NCBI GenBank assembly: GCA_037200445.1
Contig: JBBCGH010000001.1
Coordinates: 3,224,001-3,288,000 of the forward strand
DNA length: 64,000 nucleotides
Direction: 5' to 3'
Source: Alphaproteobacteria bacterium
Lineage (GTDB): Bacteria; Pseudomonadota; Alphaproteobacteria; Rhizobiales; Xanthobacteraceae
Both the position numbers and the translations under genes were made by a program. How positions within the stretch are numbered: the stretch's first letter is position 1; each line of letters opens with the position of its first letter. The notes under the pieces were generated by a model. That model worked only from the letters and a program-made list of their open reading frames with translations. It was not told the origin of the DNA and made no database searches. Shown here piece after piece: positions 26,960-37,370 of this stretch.

Positions 26960-27937
26960 CTAGGGAACCAGGATCAGCGACCCGGTGGTCTTGCGGCTTT
27001 CGAGGTCCTCGTGCGCCTTCCTGGCATCCTTCAGCGGATATGAACCTGCGACATCGATCTTGACCGCGCCGGAGCCGACCACGTCGAACAGGTCAGCCGC
27101 GATGGCGAGCAGATCCTCGCGTTTGGCCGCATAGTGGTTGAGCGTCGGACGGGTTGCGAACAAAGAGCCCTTGAACTGCAGCAGGTTGATATTGAACGCG
27201 TCGATCTGCCCGGAAGAAGCGCCGAACGATACGAACATGCCCAGCGGCTTCAGGCAGTCGAGCGAGCCCGGAAACGTCGTCTTGCCGACGCCGTCATAGA
27301 CCACGTCGCACATCTTGCCGCCGGTGATGTCCTTCACCTTGGCGACGAAATCGTCGTTCTTGTAGAGAATGACGTGGTCGCAGCCGTTCTTCTTCGCAAG
27401 CTCTGCCTTGTCCTGCGAGCCGACGGTGCCGATCACGGTCGCGCCGAGATGCTTCGCCCACTGGCACAGGATCAGGCCGACACCACCGGCCGCCGCATGC
27501 ATCAGCACCGTATGGCCTTTCTCGACCCGGAACGTGCGTCGCACGAGGTATTGGGCCGTCATACCCTTCAGCATCATGCCCGCCGCCTGCTGGTGGCTGA
27601 TATTGGACGGCACCTTCACGGCGCGGTCCGCCGGAACGTTACGCTCGGCTGCATAACCGCCGAACGGGAAGACCGCTGCGACACGGTCGCCGACCTTGAT
27701 GTCGGTCACGCCCGGCCCGACCGCGATCACGTCGCCCGAACCTTCGTTGCCGGCGATGAACGGATAGCCGTGGGGCGGCGGATACGCGCCATTGCGGAAA
27801 TAGACGTCGATGAAGTTGATACCTGCGGCGCCCTGCTTGACGCGGACCTGGCCCTGCCCCGGCGCCGGAATGTCGACATCTTCGAATTTCAGAACATCCG
27901 CTCCGCCGGCCTTGGGAACGCGAACCGCCGCAACCAT
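26960..27937 (-). CDS. Zinc-independent quinone oxidoreductase (NADPH:quinone reductase, MDR family)
   Basis: The 325-residue enzyme has the medium-chain dehydrogenase/reductase fold: a GroES-like N-terminal half and a Rossmann half with HAAAGGVGLILCQWAKHLGA. GYPFIAGNEGSGDV and VKVPSNISHQQAAGMMLKGM are typical of QOR/zeta-crystallin. No structural-zinc Cys cluster is seen. It probably reduces quinones with NADPH in the cytoplasm. The enoyl-CoA hydratase gene follows immediately on the same strand. Confidence 0.9.
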   Translation of the reverse strand: MVAAVRVPKAGGADVLKFEDVDIPAPGQGQVRVKQGAAGINFIDVYFRNGAYPPPHGYPFIAGNEGSGDVIAVGPGVTDIKVGDRVAAVFPFGGYAAERNVPADRAVKVPSNISHQQAAGMMLKGMTAQYLVRRTFRVEKGHTVLMHAAAGGVGLILCQWAKHLGATVIGTVGSQDKAELAKKNGCDHVILYKNDDFVAKVKDITGGKMCDVVYDGVGKTTFPGSLDCLKPLGMFVSFGASSGQIDAFNINLLQFKGSLFATRPTLNHYAAKREDLLAIAADLFDVVGSGAVKIDVAGSYPLKDARKAHEDLESRKTTGSLILVP

Positions 27938-28040
27938 GGTGTCTCTCCCGTTAGGACGCGCCGTTGACGCCGGCGCGCTTCATCGCGGCCGGGATCATAG
28001 GTTTCGGCAACAAGGAAGCAAGGCGAAAGGCGATGGGCAG

Positions 28041-28773
28041 CTATCGCCCACCTGCAACGCGCACGTTCGTGCCGGTCGTGTAGGACGAGGCATCGGACAG
28101 CAGAAACAGCACCGTCTCGGCGACCTCCTCGGCGGTGCCTGCCCGCTGCAACGGGACAGTTGGCGCGATGCGCTCCACGCGGCCCGGCGGATGGATGTCG
28201 GTCAGGATAATGCCGGGCGCGACCGCGTTGACGCGGATGCCGTCGCCGGCAAGTTCTTTCGACAAACCGATGGTCATCGAGTCGACCGCGCCCTTGGAAG
28301 CCGCATACCAGACATATTCGCCGGGGCTACCCAGCACCGCGCCCATCGAGGAGATCATCACCATCGCGCCGCCCGGCCCGCCGTGCTTCTTCGACATGCG
28401 CAGGATCGCCGCCTTGGCGCAAAGCAATGCGCCGACAACGTTGAGCTCGAGCGTATCGCGGATGGTCTTGGCCTCGACCGCCTCCACGCGCGAATTCCCT
28501 CCGGTCGTGCCCGCGTTGTAGACGAGGTGGGTCAGCCGGCCGAGCTCCCTGTCGATCGTGGCGAAGGTGCGATCGATATCGGCCTCGCGCGCCATGTCGC
28601 CCTGAATGGCGACCGCGCGGCGACCCGCCCCGCGTACAGCGTGCAGCACCGCCTCGGCAGCCTTCTCGTCGCGCAGATAGTTCACCGCCACGTCATACCC
28701 GCGCGCCCCCCGCCAAACGGGCGACCGCCGCGCCGATGCCCCGGCTCGCGCCGGTCACAAGCAAAATGCTCAC
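28041..28773 (-). pseudogene. Short-chain dehydrogenase/reductase, frameshifted near the N-terminus
   Basis: The GTG at 28773 overlaps the TerC stop (GTGA) and reads MSILLVTGASRGIGAAVARLAGG, the NAD(P)-binding TGxxxGIG motif, before hitting a stop. The rest of the protein continues in another frame as YDVAVNYLRDEKAAEAV with catalytic SSMGAVLG ... YAASKGAVD (Ser, Tyr, Lys) and a glucose dehydrogenase-like ending. One extra base in the C6 run at 28706-28711 accounts for the break. Repaired length is about 243 residues. Confidence 0.85.
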
Positions 28774-29531
28774 TGATGCCGCTCCCGCATGCCCTGCCGT
28801 TTGGTGCGCGCCGCATTGCGCGCACGATTGCGCCGCGCCAGCACGTTGAACAGCTCGACGATGCCGGCGAACGCCATCGACGAATAGATGTAGCCGCGCG
28901 GGATGTGGAAGGCGAATCCGTCCGCCACCAGCGCGAGCCCGATCATGACCAGGAAGGCGAGCGCCAGCATCTTGGTGGTCGGATGGTGCGCAATGAAATG
29001 TGCGACCGGGCCGGACGACACGTACATCACGATCATCGCGATCACCACCGCGGCGATCATGATCTCGATATCCTGCGCCATGCCGATCGCCGTGACGATC
29101 GAGTCGATCGAGAACACGAGGTCGATCACGACGATCTGCGCCACGACCATCGAGAAGGCGGCATGAACGCGCGCCGCGGGATCGTCCGGCTCGTCGGCCT
29201 CCACCTCGGCATGGATTTCGTGAGTGGCCTTGGCGATCAGAAACAGTCCGCCCGCGATCAGGATCAGGTCGCGCCAGGAAAAGCTCTGCCCCAGCACCCC
29301 GAACACCGGATAGGTCATCCGCATCAGCCAGGTGAGGCCAAACAGCAGGATGACGCGGAAGACGAGCGCAAGCGACAGCCCGATCTGGCGTGCCCGCCTG
29401 GCATCGCGCGGTGAGCAGCGCGACACCAGCACCGAGATAAACACGATGTTGTCGATGCCGAGCACGATTTCGAGCGCCGTCAAGGTGACGAGCGCGGCCC
29501 AGGCGTTGGGGTCGGTCAAAAGTTCAAGCAT
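28770..29531 (-). CDS. TerC family integral membrane protein
   Basis: The 253-residue protein begins MLELLTDPNAWAALVTLTAL and has about seven helices. TerC hallmarks are LEIVLGIDNIVFIS and IDLVFSIDSIVTAIG, whose acidic residues lie in the membrane. Family members are implicated in metal ion (Mn) export or tellurite resistance. The ATG at 29531 was chosen over upstream codons because it overlaps the end of pcs, a common coupling arrangement. Confidence 0.92.
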   Translation of the reverse strand: MLELLTDPNAWAALVTLTALEIVLGIDNIVFISVLVSRCSPRDARRARQIGLSLALVFRVILLFGLTWLMRMTYPVFGVLGQSFSWRDLILIAGGLFLIAKATHEIHAEVEADEPDDPAARVHAAFSMVVAQIVVIDLVFSIDSIVTAIGMAQDIEIMIAAVVIAMIVMYVSSGPVAHFIAHHPTTKMLALAFLVMIGLALVADGFAFHIPRGYIYSSMAFAGIVELFNVLARRNRARNAARTKRQGMRERHQ

Positions 29532-30237
29532 CGGTCCTTCGCAACAATCCCGCCCCCAGGAAGTAGAGCGCGATGGCACACAATGAACCGGTGATCCACG
29601 GGCCGGGCATCATGTCGCGCAACAGTGTGACGCAGGCGAGCACGCACCAGACGATCAGCAGCGCAATGGCAAGCCAGCGCCCACGCGCGACGCGGAGCGG
29701 GTGCACGAAAGGAATGGGAAGGAACGTGGCTATCGCGAGCAAGAAAATGGCAAGAGCCGTGATCCACGCGGGCGGCTCCAGCAGGAACAGGTAGAACAGC
29801 GGCACGTTCCACACCGCCGGAAACCCACGAAAATAGTAGTCCGAGGTTTTCATCTGCCGGTCGGCGAAATAAAGCGCCCCGCTGAGAATGATCGCAATCG
29901 CGCAGACAACCGCGAGCCAGAACGGCAGCAACCCACTCGCGACGACCGCGAAGGCCGGAATGAACACGTAGGTGAGGAAGTCGACGACAAGGTCCAGCAC
30001 GTCCCCGGACCAGCGCGGCAGCCGCTCGGCAACCTCGAGCCGCCGCGCGAAGGTGCCGTCGATCCCATCGATAAGCAGCGCCGCGCCGAGCAGCCAGAAC
30101 ACCATGATCCAGTTGCGCTCGATCGCGGCCAGAAGCGCGAGCAGCGCAAGGACAGCGCCGGATGCGGTCAGGATGTGAACCGAGAACGCGAGCGCGTCCG
30201 AAATGCGGCTGCGCGTCGCGTCCGGCTCAGCGGGCAT
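29524..30237 (-). CDS. pcs: Phosphatidylcholine synthase
   Basis: The 237-residue inner-membrane enzyme condenses choline with CDP-diacylglycerol to form phosphatidylcholine. The CDP-alcohol phosphotransferase motif is visible: DGIDGTFARR followed at the correct spacing by GDVLDLVVDF. Seven or eight hydrophobic helices and SDYYFRGFPAVWN match the Pcs family. Pcs is typical of host-associated and soil alphaproteobacteria. It overlaps terC downstream and the DUF1326 gene upstream by 11 bp. Confidence 0.93.
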   Translation of the reverse strand: MPAEPDATRSRISDALAFSVHILTASGAVLALLALLAAIERNWIMVFWLLGAALLIDGIDGTFARRLEVAERLPRWSGDVLDLVVDFLTYVFIPAFAVVASGLLPFWLAVVCAIAIILSGALYFADRQMKTSDYYFRGFPAVWNVPLFYLFLLEPPAWITALAIFLLAIATFLPIPFVHPLRVARGRWLAIALLIVWCVLACVTLLRDMMPGPWITGSLCAIALYFLGAGLLRRTDA

Positions 30238-30849
30238 CGCTGCCCCAGTCGATGCGCAGCAGCTCGGCCGAGCGGCCGGCGAAATTCCAGTTGCGGCCGA
30301 AGGCGCGCACCCGCGAGGTCTCGGCGCGCGCGATGGTCACGTCGGGCCCGATCCAGTAGCCGGTGTTGCGCACCACGACATTCTCGTCCGCCGACTTGCC
30401 TTTGATCGGCTTCACCACGCCTTCGATGATCTTCGGGATCTGGAAGATGTGTGTGCCGTCCTTGATCTCGTAGTGGATCGGCTCGGTGCGCACACCGAGA
30501 AAGCTGCCGACGAGGATTTTCAGAAGGCCCGTCGAGCCGCCGGCCTTGCCAGAAAAGATTCGCGTCAGCGCCTTCACGGCATAGATCGAGGCCTTGTCAT
30601 CGACATAGAGCGCAGCGGCCCAGTTGCCGCGCGCAAGCGGCCCCGGGATGTCGAGCAGCAGCCGGCCTTCACGCCCGCAAGATCCGTGTCCTCGTGGAAT
30701 CCTTTATCGATCCGGAGCCCGGCCCAGGCCTGACAGCGCCCCTCGGTCGGCTCGTGCTGGCCGAGCGAGATCACGCACGGGCAAAAAACAGTGCAATTGC
30801 AGGAGAGAACGAAATCGCCGTTGAGCTTCCAGTTGTCCTTGTCAGGCAC
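30227..30849 (-). pseudogene. DUF1326 domain protein, frameshifted
   Basis: The N-terminal frame begins MPDKDNWKLNGDFVLSCNCTVFCPC, the Cys-rich DUF1326 signature, and breaks after AGVKAG. The C-terminal frame resumes with the sense LLLDIPGPLARGNWAAALYV, then IYAVKALTRIFSGKAGG, down to the stop at 30227. Loss of one base near 30660 (a GG or CC pair) explains the shift. Function of DUF1326 is unknown; it usually accompanies DUF2182, as here. Confidence 0.8.
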
Positions 30850-30858
30850 GCCCTGCTC

Positions 30859-31681
30859 CTACCCCGCTCGCGCCGGCCAGTGCGCGATGACTGAACTTGC
30901 GACGAACACCGCCCCCACAGCAATGAAGACAGTGCCGAGCGCGCGTGAAAACCGCGTCGTGGTGTTGATCTTCTCGATTGTCATCACTGTCCCGAGCGCC
31001 GCCATCCAGAGGACATTCATCACGCCTATCGCGAACATCAAGACCATCATGGCCCAGCAGCAGCCAAGGCAGTAAATGCCCTGGCGCAGGCCGAGCCGGA
31101 ACACACCGCGCGTCTCTCCGGTCCAGTTGGCGAAGAAGAAGCGGAACGGATGCTGGCACTGCGTCACGCAGGCGTGCTTGAGCGCGGAAAACTGATAGGC
31201 GCCCGCCATGACGAAGACCGCCCCGGAAAACAGCGGGCTGGCGGAGCGCATCGCGGAATCCATGAGCGCAAAGCGCGCGAGCACGATTTGCAGGGCGGCG
31301 AGGCCAACCGCTGTGCCGAGCCAGACCAGGATGTATCCGGCCGTCAGGGCGAGCGGCGAAGCGGCGGGCTCGCCCTTGGCGGCGGCGGTCTCGGCGAGGT
31401 CGGCGTAGGTCAGGATCATCGGTGCGGCCGTCGGCAGCATCATGGCGAGCGCCATCGCGCACCACATGACGAATAACAGCAGAGCCTGTGCGGCCCCCGA
31501 ACGCGGACGCGCCGAACATCGGCTGACACAGCACTTGGAAGAGCGCTGCGCCGTTCATACCCGCAAGGGTGAGCGCGAGATAGATCCAAGCGGCCGTGAA
31601 CAGGACGGCGATGCACGCAAGGGCAAGCGCCTTCGGACGCAGCAGTGTCCGGAGCGGCTTGATTGTGCCGGCCTGGGCCAT
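30859..31681 (-). pseudogene. DUF2182 metal-binding integral membrane protein, frameshifted
   Basis: The start frame reads MAQAGTIKPLRTLLRPKALA with a first membrane helix and GMNGAALFQVLCQPMFGASAFG. The second frame continues VMWCAMALAMMLPTAAPMIL, the DUF2182 signature, through CLGCCWAMMVLMF to the stop at 30859. One extra base in the C5 run at 31494-31498 causes the break. It pairs with the DUF1326 gene just downstream; both are linked to metal handling only by family notes, with no proven role. Confidence 0.8.
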
Positions 31682-31758
31682 GCCCTGTTCCTAGCGCAAC
31701 CGGGGCGGGTCGCGAAATCGGGTCGTCTTGGCGGCGCGGATTGGCTAGGAACGGCGCC

Positions 31759-32956
31759 ATGGAACGCGAATGCGAAGTTGCCGTCGTTGGAGGCGGGCCT
31801 GCGGGCCTGACCGCCGCGATCGCGCTTGCTTCGGCCGGCGTCGAAACCGCGCCTGATTGCCAAAAGGCCGCCGCCGGATAATCGCACCACGGCGCTTTTG
31901 TCGGGTTCCGTCGCGGCGCTCGCGGCGCTGGAGGTATGGCCGCTGTGCGCCGCGCAGGCGGCGCCGCTCACCGCCATCCGCATCGTCGACGATACCTCCC
32001 GTCTGGTGCGCGCGCCGGAGGTGATGTTCGAGGCGGCCGAGATCGGGCTCGAAGCGTTCGGCCACAACATCGAGAACCGGCATCTCATCGCTGCGCTCGA
32101 ACGCCGCGCAACGGAACTGCACACGTTGCAGCGCCTCGCCGCCATTGTGACGGCGATCGAACCAGCATCGGACGGCGTCACGATCCGGCTCGATGATGGC
32201 GCCGCGTTCAAAGCGCGGCTCGTAGTCGGCGCCGATGGACGCAAGTCGCTCTGCCGCCGAGCCGCCGGGATCGAGACCCGGCGGCAGGAATACCCGCAGG
32301 CGGCGCTGACGCTCAATCTTGCGCATGCGCGCCCGCACAATGGCATCTCGACCGAGTTCCACACCGAGACGGGGCCGTTCACGCTGGTGCCCCTCCCCGG
32401 CCTGCGCTCAAGTCTTGTGTGCGTGCTTGAGCCAGAGACCGCCGCGGAGCTAGGCAAGCGCGATGCGCCAGCGCTCGCCGCCGAGATCGAGCGCCGCTCC
32501 CATTCGATCCTTGGCAAGGTGTCGGTCGAGGATGGGCATGGGCTCTTCGCGCTGGCGGTCGAAACGGCGGAGAGTTTCGGGCGCGATCGCATCGCGCTGA
32601 TCGGCGAGGCCGCGCACGTCATTCCGCCGATCGGCGCGCAGGGGCTCAATCTGGGGCTTCGCGATGCCGCGACGATCGCCGAACTGGTGACCGAGGCGCA
32701 TCGCGAGGGCGCGGATGCCGGGGCGCCCGAACTGCTCGCTCGCTACCACCGCACGCGCCGCGCGGACGTGACCAGCCGCAGGGTCGCGGTCGACGTGCTC
32801 AATCGCAGCCTGCTCTCGGATTTCCTGCCCGTTCAGGGCGCGCGCGGCTTCGGGCTCTATTTGCTCGACCGCATCGCGCCGCTGCGCCGCGCCGTGATGC
32901 GCGAGGGCGTGGAGCCTGCCGCGCAGCCGCGGCTCATGCGCGGCGAAGCGCTCTAA
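31759..32956 (+). pseudogene. FAD-dependent monooxygenase (UbiH/VisC family), frameshifted
   Basis: The protein starts MERECEVAVVGGGPAGLTAA, the dinucleotide-binding GxGxxG motif. After SAGVETA the frame breaks and resumes as LIAKRPPPDNRTTALLSGS. Later motifs are intact: VVGADGRKSLCRRAAG and ALIGEAAHVIPPIGAQGLNL. One extra C at 31852-31853 explains the lesion. Intact relatives are hydroxylases of ubiquinone synthesis or of aromatic compounds. It ends overlapping the convergent CoA-transferase gene by four bases. Confidence 0.85.
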
Positions 32957-34065
32957 CCCTTGAGCAAGTCGTTGTCCGCCCCGAGTTTCGGCGCGGCTTT
33001 CGTGCCGGGCCGCTCGCGCAACGCCGCGGCAATCGGCAGCGGCACTGCCGGCATGGTCGCGCCGGATGCACTGGCTACTTTGTGCGCGAACAGGCCGCGC
33101 TCGACGAAGTGCGGATCGTACAGCGCCTCTTCGAGCGAGGCCATGATGGTGACGCAGCAATCCGCGGCGGCGAATTTCGGCCGCCAGTGTTCTGCGGTTT
33201 CGCGCCTGATGATATCCGCGGCCGCCGCCTTGGTGGCCTCGGGGTCCGCCGCATCGTTCATGAGCGTGGCCGGCAGGCCGATCGTGTTGCAGAACGCGAG
33301 CCAGAACTTCTGCTCCAGGGCGCCGCAGGCGACGATCTTGTGATCAGCGGTCGGGTAGAGCTGATAGCGCGGCGAAGCCCCGACGAGGCGCAACTCGCCG
33401 GGGCCGGGGAATTTGCCGGTCGCATGCCCGAACGCCCAAGCGTACCAGGCGAAGGTGAACATCGCGTCGGTCATCGCGATGTCGAGGTGCACGCCCTCAC
33501 CGGTCGCGTCGCGCTGGCGCAAGCCGAGCAGGACGTTAATGACGGCCGGCATGGTGCCGCCGCCGATGTCGGCGATCAGGGCCGGCGGGATGACCGGCTT
33601 CGCGATCGGCCCGGGCTGAAGCGCGAGCAGCCCGGTGAGGCTCTGGTAGTTGATGTCATGGCCGGCCTCGCCGGCGCGCGGGCCTTCCTGGCCATAGCCG
33701 CTGATCGAGCAGTACACGATGCGCGGGTTGATCTTCCGGACATCCTCGAAGCCGAGCTTGAGCCTCGCCATGACGCCCGGGCGGAACTGCTCGACCAGCA
33801 CATCTGCTTTCTCAAGCAGCGGGCGCAAGCGGTTGCGATCGTTTTCGTTCTTCAGATCGAGCGTAATCCCCTTTTTGCCCCGGTTGAGCAGCGCAAACGC
33901 CGCCGCCTCGCCATCGAAGCGCGGCGCGCCGGCGCGCATATCCTCACCGTCCGGCCGCTCGATCTTGACCACCTGCGCGCCCGCTTCGGCGAGCATCAGC
34001 GTCGCCAGCGGACCCGGCAAAAGCGTCGTGAAATCAAGGACGAGGATGCCGGAGAGCGGCTGCAT
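32953..34065 (-). CDS. CaiB/BaiF family CoA transferase (alpha-methylacyl-CoA racemase-like)
   Basis: The 370-residue protein belongs to class III CoA transferases. It starts MQPLSGILVLDFTTLLPGPL and contains VLVEQFRPGVMARLKLG, SISGYGQEGP and GHDINYQSLTG, where the Asp is the expected active-site residue. The family moves CoA between acids or racemises 2-methylacyl-CoA. It is transcribed away from the malyl-CoA lyase gene and converges on the monooxygenase gene. Confidence 0.88.
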   Translation of the reverse strand: MQPLSGILVLDFTTLLPGPLATLMLAEAGAQVVKIERPDGEDMRAGAPRFDGEAAAFALLNRGKKGITLDLKNENDRNRLRPLLEKADVLVEQFRPGVMARLKLGFEDVRKINPRIVYCSISGYGQEGPRAGEAGHDINYQSLTGLLALQPGPIAKPVIPPALIADIGGGTMPAVINVLLGLRQRDATGEGVHLDIAMTDAMFTFAWYAWAFGHATGKFPGPGELRLVGASPRYQLYPTADHKIVACGALEQKFWLAFCNTIGLPATLMNDAADPEATKAAAADIIRRETAEHWRPKFAAADCCVTIMASLEEALYDPHFVERGLFAHKVASASGATMPAVPLPIAAALRERPGTKAAPKLGADNDLLKG

Positions 34066-34192
34066 CGGGCGGGCGCCGGTTGTTGCGTTGGCGTGAAGCT
34101 TACGCGGCCCGCGCCCCCGCAGGAAAGCACATGGAATGGCCGAAGCTTTGCATGGTATCGGGCATTGATCCGATGATCAGGACCAAGCTCGC

Positions 34193-35266
34193 ATGAAACT
34201 CCCGCGCAATTTCTTCAAACCCCTCGCGATCGGGGCGCCCGGGCCGCTGCGCGAGCTCCCGGTGCGCCTGGAGCGCATGATCCACTTCGTTCCCCCGCAT
34301 ATGGAGAAGATCCGCGCCAAGGTGCCGGAGCTGATCGCGCAAGTGGACGTGGTGCTCGGCAATCTGGAGGACGCGATTCCCGCGGACGCCAAGGAGGCGG
34401 CGCGCGCGGGCTTCATCGAGATGGCGCAGCTCGACTACGGACAGGCCGGCCTGTGGACCCGCATCAACGCGCTCAACTCCCCCTGGGCGCTCGACGACAT
34501 CACGCAGATCGTGGCTGCGGCGGGCAACAAGCTCGACGTGATGATGCTGCCGAAGGTCGAGGGTCCGTGGGACATCCATTACCTCGACCAGCTGCTGGCG
34601 CAGCTCGAAGCGCGGCACAAGGTCGCCCGCCCGATCCTGATCCACGCGATCCTCGAGACCGCCGAGGGCGTCAACAACGTCGAGGCGATCGCGGCCGCAA
34701 GCCCGCGCATGCACGGCATTTCGCTCGGCCCCGCGGACCTCGCGGCCTCGCGCGCCATGAAGACCACGCGCGTCGGTGGCGGGCACCCGGACTATGTGGT
34801 GCTGGAGGACGGCGACCCGCGCGCGCAGTCCTCCGGCGGCCCCAACATGAGTGGCGAGAAGGCGCGCACACGCCACCAGCAGGACCTCTGGCACTACACC
34901 ACCGCCAAGATGGTCGACGCCTGCGCGGCCGCCGGCATCAAGGCGTTCTACGGGCCGTTCGGCGACTTCTCCGATCCGGCCGCCTGCGAGGCGCAATTCC
35001 GCAACGCCTTCCTGATGGGCTGCGCCGGCGCCTGGACGCTGCACCCCTCGCAGGTGGCGATCGCCAAGCGCGTGTTCTCGCCCGACGTGGCCGAGGTGAA
35101 GTTCGCGCTGAAGATTTTAGCCGCGATGCCCGACGGCACCGGCGCCGTCATGATCGACGGCAAGATGCAGGACGACGCCACCTGGAAGCAGGCCAAGGTG
35201 GTGGTCGATCTGGCGCGGATCGTGGCCGGAAAGGATGCCGAGATGAAGGAGCGGTATGGGGTGTGA
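34193..35266 (+). CDS. mcl: L-malyl-CoA/beta-methylmalyl-CoA lyase
   Basis: The 357-residue cytosolic enzyme of the HpcH/HpaI (CitE-like) superfamily splits malyl-CoA to glyoxylate and acetyl-CoA, or methylmalyl-CoA to glyoxylate and propionyl-CoA. Matching features are a Glu/Asp metal site ([27 protein letters not shown]), [21 protein letters not shown], and the C-terminal [17 protein letters not shown]. It is used in the ethylmalonyl-CoA or serine cycles. The neighbouring CoA-transferase may belong to the same acyl-CoA metabolism. Confidence 0.92.
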   Translation: MKLPRNFFKPLAIGAPGPLRELPVRLERMIHFVPPHMEKIRAKVPELIAQVDVVLGNLEDAIPADAKEAARAGFIEMAQLDYGQAGLWTRINALNSPWALDDITQIVAAAGNKLDVMMLPKVEGPWDIHYLDQLLAQLEARHKVARPILIHAILETAEGVNNVEAIAAASPRMHGISLGPADLAASRAMKTTRVGGGHPDYVVLEDGDPRAQSSGGPNMSGEKARTRHQQDLWHYTTAKMVDACAAAGIKAFYGPFGDFSDPAACEAQFRNAFLMGCAGAWTLHPSQVAIAKRVFSPDVAEVKFALKILAAMPDGTGAVMIDGKMQDDATWKQAKVVVDLARIVAGKDAEMKERYGV

Positions 35267-35492
35267 CTGCTCGATTCGGCGGCGCCGATCCCAGAGCTCC
35301 ATTACACAGTGACAGGTAGTAATTAGCTCAAGTTGATCGCATTGATACACGTATTGCGTCTAGGAGGTACTTCTACCCGTAATGGTTTACCCTTAGGTTA
35401 CCGTCATAAATTACGATGTGCCCCACGGTTAGACGGGCCCTCACCCAATCGGCAGAAGCGGCACCGGACCATTGGACCAGTAAGGGCCAGGC

Positions 35493-36621
35493 ATGAGCGC
35501 GCGCGCATCGCTGATGGACGAGCTCGAAGAGGCCGTCCGTCACGGATCAAGAGAGCAGCGTATGGATACGCTGCGGCGGGTGACGGACCTTTTCCTGATC
35601 TCGCCGCAGCAATTCGATCAGGAGCAGATCGCGCTCTTCGACGACGTCCTCACCCACATGATTGAGCGGGTGGAGACGAAGGCGCGCGCCGAGCTCGCAA
35701 AGCGCCTCGCCCCGGTCGATCAGGCGCCGACCGAGGTCATCCGTCATCTCGCCCACGACGATGAGATTCACGGTGGCCGGCCCGGTGCTCAGCCAGTCGA
35801 GCCGCCTGACCGCGGCCGATCTGGTGAGCGTCGCCGAGCAAAAGGGGCAGGCGCACCTTCTCGCGATTGCAGGCCGCAGCGTTGTCGAGGAGCAGGTCAC
35901 CGATGTGCTGGTCAATCGCGGCGACCGCAGTGTCGTGCATCGGCTCGCCGCGAACACGGGCGCTTCGTTTTCCGAGGCCGGATACTCGAAGCTGGTCCGC
36001 CGCGCCGAGACCGACGAACATCTCGTCGAAAAAATTGGCCGCCGCCTCGACATCCCGCTCCAGCTCTTTCGCGAGCTGCTGCTCAAGGCGACCGAAGCGG
36101 TGCGCAACCGTCTGATCGCTGCGGCGGGGCCCGACCGGCAGGAGCTCGTGCGGCGCGTGGTCGCGGAGATTTCGAGCCAGGTTGCGCAGGAAGCGCCGGG
36201 CGCCCGCAATATCGAGGACGCGCAGCGGCTGGTCCTGATGATGAAAGAGACGGGGCGGCTCAACGAGGGCGAGATTTTCACTTTTGCGCAGCGCGGAAAG
36301 TTCGACGAGGTCGTCGCGGGTGTCGCGGCGCTTTGCGGCGTATCGTTCGACCTGATCGACCGGCTGATGCGCAGCGATCGCGCCGACGCAGTGCTCGTGC
36401 CGTGCAAGGCCGTCAACTTCAACTGGCCGACGGTGCGGGCGATCCTCGAGGCGAGCAATGCCCAGGGTCGCGGCGAACAGGATATCGAGATAGCCGCAAA
36501 GGAATACGCCAAGCTCTCGGCGGCGACCGCCGCGCGGGTCCTGCGGTTCTGGCAGGTGCGCCAGTCGACGACGCAGGTTCCGGCCGCCGACCCGGCGACT
36601 CAGCAGACCGCGGCCGAGTGA
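35493..36621 (+). pseudogene. DUF2336 protein, copy 1, frameshifted
   Basis: The first frame (MSARASLMDELEEAVRHGSR ... VIRHLAHDDEI) leads into a second frame (VAGPVLSQSSRLTAADLVSV ... QSTTQVPAADPATQQTAAE). One extra base at about 35767-35769 separates them. Restored, it is about 375 residues of helical HEAT-like DUF2336 sequence with blocks EDVTDVLVxRGDR-type (EQVTDVLVNRGDR) and FDEVVAGVAALCGV. Function is unknown. A PilZ gene follows 15 bp later and a second DUF2336 gene after that. The AT-richer 226 bp before it probably holds the promoter. Confidence 0.82.
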
Positions 36622-36636
36622 CGTCGAGAGCCTGGG

Positions 36637-36927
36637 ATGGGTGCCGAGCACAGAAAATTTCCACGCCGCCGTGTCGAGCAATTTGTCCTGATGATGTGGG
36701 ACAACGCCATCATCGGCCAGTGCACGATGCTCGACGTGTCGGCCGGCGGCGCCCGGCTGAAGTTGAATGGCGACCTCACGGTCCCCGACCAGTTCACGCT
36801 CCTTCTCTCGAAGATCGACGGAAGGCTGAAGCGGCAGTGTGTGGTCGCATGGCGCAAGGAGAAGCAGATCGGCGTTCGCTTCGTTGCAGCGGGGGTCGCC
36901 GATCCACCGATCGTCAAGACGGCTTAG
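36637..36927 (+). CDS. PilZ domain protein
   Basis: The 96-residue protein is a stand-alone PilZ domain, a sensor for cyclic di-GMP. The RxxxR motif is in RRRVEQ and the second motif DxSxxG is DVSAGGAR, at the expected spacing. It lies between two DUF2336 genes and 15 bp after the first, so they may be co-expressed in a motility or surface-related unit. The target is unknown. Confidence 0.85.
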   Translation: MGAEHRKFPRRRVEQFVLMMWDNAIIGQCTMLDVSAGGARLKLNGDLTVPDQFTLLLSKIDGRLKRQCVVAWRKEKQIGVRFVAAGVADPPIVKTA

Positions 36928-36936
36928 GGGGCTGCC

Positions 36937-37338
36937 ATGGGGAAGATTTCTGCGCGAGCAATTTGGGTCGTGGGATTTGCTGTCGTCGCGAGCCTTGCGG
37001 TGTCCGTAGCCTTGACGGGCCTGCCGGGCGCGCAAAGCAGCGAGGCGCGGCAGGCGATTCCCCTGTACGGGAACATCATTCAGTCCGGCACCCTCGCCGG
37101 CTGGGCATCCGGTGCGCGGATCTCATCTTCCGATGGCTCGGTCGTCGAGTTCGAGCAGATCTCGCATGCGCGCCAGTTGGCGCAGCAGAATGAGTTCGAG
37201 TACGGCGGCCTGAAGATGCGCATCGCCCAAATCCTGCAGATGGACTATGCGCCGGCGAACGAGGGCACGACAGGCCGCGCGGCGCGCCCCGACATCACGC
37301 TCCTTCGCGTGACTGCCAGAATTCAGCCCCCGCGGTAA
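36937..37338 (+). CDS. Hypothetical membrane-anchored or exported protein
   Basis: The 133-residue product has an N-terminal hydrophobic helix (AIWVVGFAVVASLAVSVALTG) that is a signal anchor or signal peptide, followed by a mixed alpha/beta domain (IPLYGNIIQSGTLAGWASG). No family is recognised. It starts 10 bp after the PilZ gene and precedes the second DUF2336 gene, so the four genes are likely one operon. Confidence 0.65.
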   Translation: MGKISARAIWVVGFAVVASLAVSVALTGLPGAQSSEARQAIPLYGNIIQSGTLAGWASGARISSSDGSVVEFEQISHARQLAQQNEFEYGGLKMRIAQILQMDYAPANEGTTGRAARPDITLLRVTARIQPPR

Positions 37339-37370
37339 AAGCTGCGCGCAGCCGCGGACGCGTGGGCAGC

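Noticed and set aside
34160-34192. Short palindrome TGATC-CGAT-GATCA before the malyl-CoA lyase gene
   Set aside because: Arms of five bases are too short to separate from chance in this GC-rich DNA.
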